Below, one piece after another: positions 7,504 to 15,519 of a stretch of DNA of 24,203 nucleotides (the stretch's first letter is position 1; each line of letters begins with the position of its first letter). The position numbers were made by a program, and so were the translations under genes. The stretch comes from Atopobium sp. UBA2090 (lineage in GTDB: Bacteria > Actinomycetota > Coriobacteriia > Coriobacteriales > Atopobiaceae), in the NCBI GenBank assembly GCA_002331575.1, contig DCZG01000162.1, forward strand, positions 1,535 to 25,737. The letters are read 5' to 3'. The notes under the pieces were generated by a model. The model was given only the letters and a program-made list of their open reading frames with translations, did not search any database and was not told the origin of the DNA.

Positions 7504-10353
7504 ATGGAATTCTTCGCAACATGTCCCAAGGGCTTCGAGCAACTGCTCTCCGATGAGCTGGTCTCGCTTGGGACGACCCAGGTGAGGCCGCTAAAGGGCC
7601 AGGTCGCCTTCGGAGGCGAGCTCAGGGCAGCCTACCGCGTCTGCCTATGGTCACGTCTGGCATCCCGGGTGATGCTCGTGCTCGCGCGCATCGACGCGAC
7701 CAGCTCCGACACTCTTTACGAGGGTCTCTCGACGATTGCATGGGAGGACCACCTCACGCCGGGAGCGACGCTGGTGATTGATGCCCATGGCACCAACGAC
7801 GCCCTCCGCAACACCCAGTACGTCGCCCAGCGCTCGAAGGACGCCGTGAGCGACCGCATGGTCTCCAAGAGGGGAACCAAGCCCCAGGTGGACACCATCA
7901 ATCCAGACGTGACGATTGCCGTGCGCATCTCTGACGACCGCGCGACCGTGGCGCTCGACCTCTCAGGCGCACCACTCTTCCGTCGCGGCTACGAGGCCGC
8001 CCGCACCGACCGCGCGCCCGTCGCGCCCCTTCGCTCCGACTACGCCTCGGCCCTTCTCGCCGCTGGCGGATGGTTCAGGGACGTGCGCCATGGCGACCCC
8101 ACACTCGTCTCGATGTACTCAGGTGCCGGCAACGTGCTCGTCGAGGCGGCCGGACTCGCTCTCGACCACGCGCCGGGACTGCTCCGCGCCCGCTGGGGCT
8201 TCGAGCGCTGGGCGGGTCACGTCGCAGGAAGCTGGCAGTACCTCGTGCGAGACGCCGAGAAGCGAGCGCAGGCCGGCGCCGAGAACCCCTGCACGCTCAT
8301 CGCCTGCGACCCCCGTCGCGGGTCGGAGCGGGAGATGCGCCAGTCCCTCCGCTCTGCCGGACTCAACGTCGAGCCGCAGTTCGTTCCTGCCGAGGAAGCC
8401 GCATCGCTTCTCGACGACGGACTCGTGACCGTGGACCTCTCCTGGCTGGGACAGGACGACCTCGCCAACGAGGCGACTGCCCTCTCCGTCATCGGCCAGG
8501 TGGCGGGCATGAGGGCGGTAGCGATCGCTCCGTCGTCGACCGTCGACGTCGCCATGGGGGTCTCCCCCGCCGAGACCGTCGACGTCCTCGTGGGCAGCCG
8601 CGACGAGACGATTCGCAGATACGACGCAGCACTCGAGAAGCCCGAGCAGTCGTTCGTCGAGCTCCCCGCAGGCGGGAGGATCCCCGTGCTCGTGTCGACG
8701 TCAGACCAGTTCGCACTGCGACTCTCAAAGGTGTCTAAGCTCCGTTCCAAGTGGGCGGAGGACGAGGATGTCACCTGCTACCGCGTGTACGATGCGGACC
8801 TGCCCGACTACGCCGTGACGATCGACCTCTACGAGGGTTCGCTCACGCCCGGCCGTTGGCTGCAGATCTCGGAGTATGCCGCCCCCAAGGAGATTGACGA
8901 GGACCTCGCACATAAGCGGCTACTCGACGTGCTCGCCATCGCGCCGCAGGTCATGGGCATCGCTCCAGAGAACGTGAGCCTCCGAGTCCGCGATCACTCG
9001 GTCGGCGGATCCCAGTATGCCGATGAGGGCGAACGTGGCCGTGACGGTCGCGGCGGCCGTGGAGGGCGAGACGGACGCGACAGGCGGCCACGTCCGGGCG
9101 AGATTGAGCTGCCCTTCGGCGCCCATCTCGTGGACGAGGGCGGTCTCACCTTTGAGGTCAACTTCACCGACCGGCTCGACTGCGGCATCTTCCTCGACCA
9201 TCGCGACACTCGGGCGATGATCCGGGAGCTCATGAAGCAGACGATGGGGTCAAAGCGCTTCCTCAACCTCTTCGCCTACACGGGCACCGCCACCTGCTAC
9301 GCCGCCGACGGCGGGGCCAAGTACACGACCACGGTGGACATGAGCCGCCCGTCGCTCGCATGGGCGCGCCGCAACATGGAGCGCAATGGCTTTGACAGCC
9401 GCGACAACGAGTACGTGCAGGCCGACGTCCTTGGCTGGGTGGACGAGCAGCGCCGGACCAAGAACCGCTGGGACCTCATCTTCTGCGACGTGCCGACGTT
9501 CTCGAACTCGAAAAACATGCGCAGCGGTACCTGGGACGTCCAGCGCGACCATGCTGAGCTCATCATCGGCATCTCCCGCCTGCTCACCAGGAACGGCAGC
9601 GCCATCTTCTCGTGCAACCTCAGGAGCTTCAAGCCCGACGTGGAGAAGCTCGAGCACGCCGGCGTAAAGATCGAGGACATCACCGAGAAGACCATCCCGG
9701 AGGATTTCTCCCGCAATTCCAAGGTCCATCACACCTTCCTCGTGACGAGGACGCCTCTCCCCGAGGGCTCCTATGAGAAGCAGGAGTCCCACGACGACCG
9801 GAGGCCAGCCGGTCGTGGAGGCTATGGCGGCCACGGCACAACCGGGCGCGGTGGATACCAGGGACGCGGCGGGCACGGCGGACCAGGGCGGTCGGATGAC
9901 CGCCGCGGCGGATACGGCAACCGCGACCATTCCTCCCAGCGCGACGACCGGGGAGGCGACCGCTCGCACGGCGGCGACAGGCCGAACGGCGGCGGCTACT
10001 CACATGAGGGCGGCTCGCGTCCCCAGGGTGGCTCCCGTCCGAGCGGCGGCGGCTACTCCCACGACGGCGGCTCGCGTCCCCAGGGCGGCTCCCGTCCGAG
10101 CGGCGGCGGCTACTCACATGAGGGCGGCTCGCGTCCCCAGGGCGGCGGCAGGCCGAGCGGTGCAGGTAGGCCGAACGGCGGCGGCTACTCGCACGGCGGA
10201 GGCTCGCGTCCCCAGGGCGGCGGTAGGCCCAACGGCGGTGGCTACTCCCACGGCGGCGGCTCCCGTCCCCAGGGCGGAGGCCATTCGAGTGGTGGTGGCT
10301 ACTCCCACGGCGGCGGCAGGTCGGGCGGTCGAGGATCCAATCCGCAGCACTAG
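7504..10353 (+). CDS. rlmKL: RlmKL-type 23S rRNA methyltransferase with degenerate RlmL half and RGG-rich tail
   Basis: The E. coli relative makes m2G2445 (RlmL half) and m7G2069 (RlmK half) in 23S rRNA. This 949-residue protein is much longer than the usual ~700. It starts with a THUMP-containing region (about 1-160), then an RlmL-like Rossmann domain where motif I reads VSMYSGAGN (202-210) instead of DPMCGSGT, and the NPPY position reads VDLSWLG (310-316). The RlmK half (about 530-755) keeps FLNLFAYTGTAT (586-597), TTVDMSR and DVPTFSNSK (662-670; normally DPPT). An Arg/Gly/Asp linker (510-528) joins the halves. The C-terminal ~185 residues are Gly/Arg/Ser/His-rich with tandem repeats. ATG 7504 is preceded by AAAGGTG, and the product then begins MEFFATCPKGFE like relatives. 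RlmK activity is probable, RlmL activity doubtful. Confidence 0.9.
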   Translation: MEFFATCPKGFEQLLSDELVSLGTTQVRPLKGQVAFGGELRAAYRVCLWSRLASRVMLVLARIDATSSDTLYEGLSTIAWEDHLTPGATLVIDAHGTNDALRNTQYVAQRSKDAVSDRMVSKRGTKPQVDTINPDVTIAVRISDDRATVALDLSGAPLFRRGYEAARTDRAPVAPLRSDYASALLAAGGWFRDVRHGDPTLVSMYSGAGNVLVEAAGLALDHAPGLLRARWGFERWAGHVAGSWQYLVRDAEKRAQAGAENPCTLIACDPRRGSEREMRQSLRSAGLNVEPQFVPAEEAASLLDDGLVTVDLSWLGQDDLANEATALSVIGQVAGMRAVAIAPSSTVDVAMGVSPAETVDVLVGSRDETIRRYDAALEKPEQSFVELPAGGRIPVLVSTSDQFALRLSKVSKLRSKWAEDEDVTCYRVYDADLPDYAVTIDLYEGSLTPGRWLQISEYAAPKEIDEDLAHKRLLDVLAIAPQVMGIAPENVSLRVRDHSVGGSQYADEGERGRDGRGGRGGRDGRDRRPRPGEIELPFGAHLVDEGGLTFEVNFTDRLDCGIFLDHRDTRAMIRELMKQTMGSKRFLNLFAYTGTATCYAADGGAKYTTTVDMSRPSLAWARRNMERNGFDSRDNEYVQADVLGWVDEQRRTKNRWDLIFCDVPTFSNSKNMRSGTWDVQRDHAELIIGISRLLTRNGSAIFSCNLRSFKPDVEKLEHAGVKIEDITEKTIPEDFSRNSKVHHTFLVTRTPLPEGSYEKQESHDDRRPAGRGGYGGHGTTGRGGYQGRGGHGGPGRSDDRRGGYGNRDHSSQRDDRGGDRSHGGDRPNGGGYSHEGGSRPQGGSRPSGGGYSHDGGSRPQGGSRPSGGGYSHEGGSRPQGGGRPSGAGRPNGGGYSHGGGSRPQGGGRPNGGGYSHGGGSRPQGGGHSSGGGYSHGGGRSGGRGSNPQH
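9991..10350 (+). repeat. 57-base in-frame tandem repeat encoding the RlmKL tail
   Basis: Units begin at the Ser-His codons at 10000, 10057, 10114, 10189, 10246 and 10303. Most are 57 bases (19 residues, core SHxGGSRPQGGxRPxGGGY). The third is 75 bases with an inserted GAGRPN-type piece, and the last is partial. The unit sequence drifts only slightly, which suggests recent expansion by slippage or recombination. Confidence 0.9.
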
Positions 10354-10380
10354 CCTCTTATGATCGACATGGGATGACAC

Positions 10381-10422
10381 GAATCGGGCGCCAGGAGAAC
10401 ATCACCTCCCGGCGCCCGATTC
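10381..10422. terminator. Long hairpin between converging rlmKL and S10 peptidase genes
   Basis: GAATCGGGCGCC (10381-10392) pairs perfectly with GGCGCCCGATTC (10411-10422). After an A-C mismatch, GGAG and CTCC extend the stem around loop AACATCAC. Neither strand has a U-rich tail, so it is a terminator-like hairpin rather than a textbook intrinsic terminator. Confidence 0.65.
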
Positions 10423-10461
10423 AATCGATGCTCCCAACGACACCAGCCGTTGACGGTCTCG

Positions 10462-11964
10462 CTACTTCTTCTCGTAGAAGGCGTGCATGTCCTTGCCCAT
10501 CGCATCGAGCGTGGGCTTGTCGACGTACGCCATGTGGCCGCACCCATACCGGAACCAGCTCATCCTCTCCTTGATCTCAGGCGAGAGGTACTGGCAGCTC
10601 AGGTCGTGGACCACGTTCCAGAACGTCGTCGCGGCGTCATAGCGGCCGCCGATGATCGCGAGCTTGCACCTGGGATTGCGGCGAAGGGCAATGGCGATGT
10701 CGAGTGCCACGTTGGGGACGGGGCTCTTCCCGTCCTCGGTACCGAGCTCGTCATGCTCCCAGCCCCACTTGTGACCAACGTTCTCCCAGTTGTTGGTCAG
10801 GTAGCGAGACGGACCGTGGTAGCCCAGCTCGTCATGACAGAAGGAGCGGAAGGCGTTCGTCCACGCGCCCTCGACGGCATCGTCCGCAGCGTCCTCCTCG
10901 CCAACCCACGCGCTCGAACCCTGCATCGGCGAGGGCGCATCCGAGCAGAACCTCATGTCCAGCCGGCCGCAGACCCTGCTCTCGTCCTTGAGGATGTTCT
11001 GGCGGAAGTCCGTGAGGTCGATGCGCAGGTGATGCTCGAGGATATGCTCCACGGGCAGACCCCAGAACTCGGAGAGCCGCTCAGCAACCTCACGTTCGTG
11101 CTCGGGAGACAGTCGGTCGCCCCGGAGGAGCGCCGGCGCGTAGACGTCCTCGGTGAATGCCATCGCCCGGTCGAACCACTCGTCCTCGTCCACCCCAGCG
11201 CCAGCCTTTCCGAAGAACTGCGCCGTCGCGGCAAAGGTGGGCATCATGCCGAGGTAGTACATGTCCTCGCCAGCGAGCGTCTGGACCCAGTTGAAGATGG
11301 CGGAGAGCATGACCACGCCAGTGAGACCGACGCCCCTCTCGCCAAGAAGGCGCATGAGGACGGCATTCCTCGTGGTGCCGTACGACTCGCCGAAGAGGTA
11401 GATGGGGCTCGACCAGCGACCGTTCTGCTCCAGCCAGCTTGTGATGGCACGTGCGAAGGCGTCCGCATCCGCGTCGAGGCCGAAGAGCTTCGAGGGGTCG
11501 GTACCCTCGGCCACGCTCGACCAGCCCGTCCCGAGGGCATCCAGGAAGACGATGTCGGAGTCTTGCAGCAACGTGGAGGGGTTGTCCTCAACGGGAGCGT
11601 CCATGCGCAGGTGGTTCATCCCGTCGGTCCTGACGCGACGCGGCCCGATGCCTCCGAAGTTGATGGCGACCGAGGCCGATCCGGGACCACCGTTGTAGGC
11701 GAACGTGATGGGACGCTTCCTGTCGGGATTACCCTCGGCGTCGACCTTGACATATGCGAGCGAGAACATCATGCCCTCGAGGGCGCCCCTGTCGTCGCGC
11801 ACCTCGATGTGCGAGGCCGTCGCCTGATAGTCGATCGTCTCGGCACCTCCCGTCCACGTGAAACGGGCGGACGCGGGCGCGGGCGTCTCCACCGTCGTAT
11901 TCGCGGGAACGCTCATGAACGAGCTCGTCGATATCTTGCTCGGATCCTTCTCTTCCTCTGCCAT
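10462..11964 (-). CDS. S10 family serine carboxypeptidase-like protein
   Basis: Alpha/beta-hydrolase of peptidase family S10, which removes C-terminal residues from peptides in known members. The 500-residue protein has the oxyanion motif NGGPGSAS (91-98), nucleophile S194 in GESYGTTR, D443 in GGRYDAAT and H477 in YGCGHMAY, so the catalytic triad looks intact. No signal peptide or membrane segment is visible, so it probably works in the cytoplasm on imported or turnover peptides. The ATG at 11964 has GAGGAGGAAAGC directly upstream; the reading frame runs further up to 12132 but crosses the likely promoter. A minus-strand TAGAAT (11999-12004) would give a leader of about 28 bases. It stands alone, convergent with rlmKL and divergent from kup. 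The true substrate is unknown. Confidence 0.9.
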   Translation of the reverse strand: MAEEEKDPSKISTSSFMSVPANTTVETPAPASARFTWTGGAETIDYQATASHIEVRDDRGALEGMMFSLAYVKVDAEGNPDRKRPITFAYNGGPGSASVAINFGGIGPRRVRTDGMNHLRMDAPVEDNPSTLLQDSDIVFLDALGTGWSSVAEGTDPSKLFGLDADADAFARAITSWLEQNGRWSSPIYLFGESYGTTRNAVLMRLLGERGVGLTGVVMLSAIFNWVQTLAGEDMYYLGMMPTFAATAQFFGKAGAGVDEDEWFDRAMAFTEDVYAPALLRGDRLSPEHEREVAERLSEFWGLPVEHILEHHLRIDLTDFRQNILKDESRVCGRLDMRFCSDAPSPMQGSSAWVGEEDAADDAVEGAWTNAFRSFCHDELGYHGPSRYLTNNWENVGHKWGWEHDELGTEDGKSPVPNVALDIAIALRRNPRCKLAIIGGRYDAATTFWNVVHDLSCQYLSPEIKERMSWFRYGCGHMAYVDKPTLDAMGKDMHAFYEKK

Positions 11965-11981
11965 GCTTTCCTCCTCAGCGT

Positions 11982-12048
11982 TGCCGTACCCACGGCACAT
12001 TCTATGCCTACAGCAAGCTTGAGGCTCCTGCCCCTCCGCCCAGGAGCC
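11982..12048 (-). promoter_or_regulatory. Probable promoter and inverted repeats upstream of the S10 peptidase gene
   Basis: On the minus strand TAGAAT (11999-12004) is a plausible -10. Two perfect inverted repeats flank it. TGCCGT-ACCC-ACGGCA (11982-11997) lies in the predicted leader. GGCTCCTG/CAGGAGCC with a 10-base spacer (12023-12048) covers the -35 position. The latter could be an operator. No -35 consensus is seen. Confidence 0.35.
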
Positions 12049-12160
12049 ACGAGGGCATGTGCTGCATGCGGACACGGGGAGTTGGCACGATCGCGCCACC
12101 CACACTCTTCTCCACGCCACTAGCAACGCCAAGCCCTTCTCATTCCTCTAGAACTAGCAT

Positions 12161-12166
12161 TAGAAT
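12161..12166 (+). promoter_or_regulatory. Possible -10 element for kup
   Basis: TAGAAT, in the context GCATTAGAATGT, resembles the minus-strand GCATAGAATGT ahead of the S10 gene. It predicts a leader of about 70 bases. There is no clear -35 box, and no ydaO-type cyclic-di-AMP riboswitch is recognisable in the 278-base gap. Confidence 0.3.
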
Positions 12167-12242
12167 GTAACGTTGTCTTATTCATCCGAACGGGCAGTGC
12201 GCATCGTCAACGGCCACCACCCGAGTCTGAAAGCGAAGCGAC

Positions 12243-14558
12243 ATGACAGAAGGAACGGCGGAGCCCACCAAGGCCACCAAGGTTAAGTCGCGAAAGAAGT
12301 CGGGCATTCCACTCTCCGCGGGCATGATTCTCGTCACGCTCGGCGTGGTCTACGGCGACATCGGCACGAGCCCGATGTACACGCTCAAGGCAATCGTCTC
12401 GGGCAATGGAGGGCTCGAAACGATGAGCCAGGATGTCGTCCTCGGCGCACTCTCCCTCATCATCTGGACCCTGACCCTCATCACCACAGTCAAATACGTC
12501 CTCGTGGCCATGAAGGCCGACAACCACAGCGAGGGCGGCATCTTCGCCCTGTACGCCCTCGTCAAGCACTGCGGCAAGGCTCTTATCGTCCCGGCCATGA
12601 TCGGCGGCGCCGCACTTCTCGCAGATGGCATCCTCACACCCGCGGTGACCGTCACCACCGCCATCGAGGGCCTCCGCACCATTCAATTCTTCTATGACCT
12701 CATCGGTGATAACCAGACCATCGTGGTCACCATCACTATCATCATCCTCTGCATTCTCTTTGTCATGCAACGCGCCGGCACTTCGAACATCGGCAAGCTC
12801 TTCGGGCCGGTCATGACGGTCTGGTTCCTCTATCTCGGAATCGCCGGTCTCATGAACATCGGCGGAAACCTCAACGTCTTCCGCGCCTTCAACCCCGTTC
12901 GCGGCCTCGTGTTCCTCTTTGACGGCAGCATCAACCGCGCCGGCCTCATGGTCCTCGGCAACGTCTTCCTCTGCACGACCGGCGCCGAGGCGCTCTACTC
13001 CGACATGGGCCATGTGGGTAAGCCGAACATCTACGTGAGCTGGCCGTTCGTGAAGATCTGTCTCATCTTCAACTACCTTGGGCAGGGTGCGTGGATCCTT
13101 GCCAACAATAACAACATCGTCTACTCCGCCATCGAGGATCTCAACCCCTTCTTCCAGATGATTCCCGAGGAGCTCCGCGTGTTCGCCGTCGTTCTCTCCA
13201 CATTCGCGGCCATCATCGCCTCGCAGGCGCTCATCACAGGTTCATACTCAATCGTCTCCGAGGCGGTCCGTCTCGACCTCATGCCCCACATGAAGATCAG
13301 CTACCCGTCCGAGACCAAGGGCCAGATCTACATCCCGCTGGTCAACAGCATCATGTGGGCGGGCTGCATCGGCGTGGTCCTGCTGTTCAGGAGCTCCGAG
13401 CACATGGAGGCCGCCTACGGCCTGGCCATCACCGTGACGATGCTCATGACCACGATTCTGCTCTTCACCTACATCTCCAAGATCCAGAAGAAGCTCCCGC
13501 TGGCGATACCGTTCGTCATCGCCTTCGGAACGATCGAGTTCATGTTCTTCTTCTCGAGTCTCACGAAGTTCTTCCACGGCGGCTACGTCACGGTCCTTCT
13601 CGCCACGGCACTCTTCATGGTGATGTACGTCTGGCGCCGCGGCACGGCAATCGAGCGGACGCAGAGCGTGTACCTGCCCGTGGACAAGTACATCGACCAG
13701 CTCAGGGACCTCTCCCACGACGATTCGTATCCCATCCTCGCCGACAACCTCGTCTTCCTGACCAATGACTCTTCGTTCGACAAGCTCGACCGAGACATCC
13801 TCTACTCGATCATGGACAAGCGCCCCAAGCGTGCGCGGGCATACTACTTCCTCAACGTGAAGGTGACTGACGAGCCCTACACACATGAGTTCGTGGTCAA
13901 CAGCTACGGGACCGACTTCCTCTTCAAAGTGCAGCTCCGCCTCGGCTTCAGGGTCAACCAGCGCGTCAACACATACCTCTATCAGATCGTGGCGGATCTC
14001 GTGCAGCGCCACCAGCTCGCCCCGCAGAACCACCGCTATTCGATCTATCGCGAGCACAGCAGCGTCGGAGATTTCCGCTTCTGTCTGCTCCGCAAGGTCC
14101 TCACCCCCGAGACGGACATCTCGGGCTTCGACTACCGCATCATGTCCCTCAAGTACTTCATCCGTCGCCTATGCGGATCCCCGGCACGGTGGTACGGCCT
14201 CGAGAACTCGAGCATCATCTTCGAGTATGTGCCGCTGTTCTCCAAGACCAAGCGGCAGCACAAGCTCAAGCGCATCGACTTCGATGAGATCTCCTCGAAG
14301 GCCGTCGACGCGGGTCTCACGCCCGAACAGCGGACGGCAGCTCTCGACGAGGAGGACGAGGACATCTTCATGGCCGCCATGCATGACGAGCGCCAGCTCA
14401 ACGCCGAAAACGTCGAGGCGAAGCTCGTGGGCGGCGACACGGCGAGCTTCAAGCCGCTCGTCCTCGACGAGGACAGCGAGACAGACGAGGAGCTCGAGGA
14501 AATCGTGAGCGAGGTCGAATCCAACGTCGAGTCAGTCGGCGAGGACCCATCGGTATAG
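12243..14558 (+). CDS. kup: Kup family potassium:proton symporter
   Basis: Potassium uptake protein of the Kup/HAK/KT family in the cytoplasmic membrane. Length is 771 residues. The first helix carries the family signature VVYGDIGTSPMY (36-46). I count twelve hydrophobic segments between residues 24 and about 463, including EGGIFALYALV after helix 2 and the Gly-rich TGSYSIVSEA region after helix 8. The remaining ~300 residues form the cytoplasmic C-terminal domain, ending in a strongly acidic tail (TDEELEEIVSEVES). The ATG at 12243 lacks a good Shine-Dalgarno sequence (only AAGCGA nearby) but gives the expected N-terminus length. It is a single-gene unit, divergent from the S10 gene. Confidence 0.95.
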   Translation: MTEGTAEPTKATKVKSRKKSGIPLSAGMILVTLGVVYGDIGTSPMYTLKAIVSGNGGLETMSQDVVLGALSLIIWTLTLITTVKYVLVAMKADNHSEGGIFALYALVKHCGKALIVPAMIGGAALLADGILTPAVTVTTAIEGLRTIQFFYDLIGDNQTIVVTITIIILCILFVMQRAGTSNIGKLFGPVMTVWFLYLGIAGLMNIGGNLNVFRAFNPVRGLVFLFDGSINRAGLMVLGNVFLCTTGAEALYSDMGHVGKPNIYVSWPFVKICLIFNYLGQGAWILANNNNIVYSAIEDLNPFFQMIPEELRVFAVVLSTFAAIIASQALITGSYSIVSEAVRLDLMPHMKISYPSETKGQIYIPLVNSIMWAGCIGVVLLFRSSEHMEAAYGLAITVTMLMTTILLFTYISKIQKKLPLAIPFVIAFGTIEFMFFFSSLTKFFHGGYVTVLLATALFMVMYVWRRGTAIERTQSVYLPVDKYIDQLRDLSHDDSYPILADNLVFLTNDSSFDKLDRDILYSIMDKRPKRARAYYFLNVKVTDEPYTHEFVVNSYGTDFLFKVQLRLGFRVNQRVNTYLYQIVADLVQRHQLAPQNHRYSIYREHSSVGDFRFCLLRKVLTPETDISGFDYRIMSLKYFIRRLCGSPARWYGLENSSIIFEYVPLFSKTKRQHKLKRIDFDEISSKAVDAGLTPEQRTAALDEEDEDIFMAAMHDERQLNAENVEAKLVGGDTASFKPLVLDEDSETDEELEEIVSEVESNVESVGEDPSV

Positions 14559-14595
14559 GGACTGCGGGCTTCTCGCCTACAATCGTCTCAACATG

Positions 14596-14640
14596 AGCGG
14601 CCCCCACGGTTCGTCGCCGTGGGGGCCGCTTGTATTATAT
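14596..14640. terminator. Intrinsic terminator after kup
   Basis: GCGGCCCCCACGG (14597-14609) pairs perfectly with CCGTGGGGGCCGC (14617-14629) around loop TTCGTCG. It is followed by TTGTATTAT on the plus strand. It lies between the kup stop and the converging HAD gene stop at 14682; the minus-strand side has little U tract. Confidence 0.85.
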
Positions 14641-14681
14641 TCATGCCGTTCAGACAAGACGGGCGCCTGCCCCACGTCTCG

Positions 14682-15515
14682 CTAGGCGAGAAGCCCTTCG
14701 AGGTACTGGGCGAAACCAGCCTCGTCGTTGGTGCCAGTAACATGGTCGGCGATGGCTCTCACCTCGGGATAGGCGTTGCTCATGGCCACGCCGTCACCCG
14801 CAGCTTTGATCATCTCGATGTCGTTCGGCGAGTCTCCGAAGGCGACGGAGCATTCACTCGGGATGGAGAGACTCTCGCAGAGCCAGGCAAGCGCCTCGCC
14901 CTTGGAGGTTCGCTGGTCGAGAATCTCCATCCCCATCCTCAGGGAACTCGTCCCGTGGAGGGTGGGGTCAGCCTCGACCGCCTTCCGAACCGCCGCCGCC
15001 ATCTCCGAACTCTGGTCGCCATCGGTCCAGTACACGCCAAGCCGCTCGACGACCTTCGCCCGTTCGATGATCTGGGGCACGGTCAGGTCGACGGGCGTGC
15101 GCGAGCGCTTCATGAACGTCCGGTGATGCTCGGGAACGCCGAGACTGTCGATGAGGTTCCAGCGCCAGCGCTCGGTGAAGATGCGGCCGTCCGCAAAGAC
15201 GTCGAGGTCAATCCTCAGGTCAGCGAGGCGCTCGTAGAGCGCGAGGGCACGCTCCTTGCCCATGACGACGCCATGGACGTGCGCCTCGTCAGACATGCGA
15301 TACACGCTCGAGCCGTTGACGGGAATCACGTAGTGCACGCTCGGATGCCGCCGCACCTCTTCGGGGGTGGCGTAGAGCGACCGGCCGGTACAGGGCACGA
15401 ACTCGATGCCCTCGCGCGCCAGCCTGTCGAGCATGGCCATGTTCTCGTCCACCAGGGTCTTGTCGGTGTGGAGGAACGTATCGTCCATGTCCGCGAAGAC
15501 GATGCGAACGCTCAC
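14682..15515 (-). CDS. Cof-type HAD family sugar-phosphate phosphatase
   Basis: Haloacid dehalogenase superfamily hydrolase of the Cof/YbiV (class IIB) group; members usually dephosphorylate small phosphometabolites. The 277-residue protein shows motif I DMDDT (9-13), motif II T43 in PCTGRS, motif III K205 in TSKGEAL, and motif IV GDSPNDIEM with D228 and D232. All catalytic positions are present. The C2 cap lies between motifs II and III. The start is GTG 15515: GAGGGG precedes it by 8 bases, and that site overlaps the end of the citrate synthase gene, whose stop is only 4 bases upstream. This tight spacing argues for co-transcription. The substrate cannot be told from sequence. Confidence 0.9.
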   Translation of the reverse strand: MSVRIVFADMDDTFLHTDKTLVDENMAMLDRLAREGIEFVPCTGRSLYATPEEVRRHPSVHYVIPVNGSSVYRMSDEAHVHGVVMGKERALALYERLADLRIDLDVFADGRIFTERWRWNLIDSLGVPEHHRTFMKRSRTPVDLTVPQIIERAKVVERLGVYWTDGDQSSEMAAAVRKAVEADPTLHGTSSLRMGMEILDQRTSKGEALAWLCESLSIPSECSVAFGDSPNDIEMIKAAGDGVAMSNAYPEVRAIADHVTGTNDEAGFAQYLEGLLA

Positions 15516-15519
15516 CGAG

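Noticed and set aside
10000..10350. CRISPR-like regular repeats
   Set aside because: The 57-base periodic units are contiguous and in frame within rlmKL, without spacers. They are a coding tandem repeat.
10450..12123. Plus-strand 557-codon open frame opposite the S10 peptidase gene
   Set aside because: The minus strand encodes an S10 protein with an intact triad. The plus frame has no recognisable domain and fits a codon-bias shadow.
11965..12242. Cyclic-di-AMP (ydaO) riboswitch upstream of kup
   Set aside because: This is often found before potassium transporter genes, but none of the conserved ydaO segments are visible in this 278-base gap.
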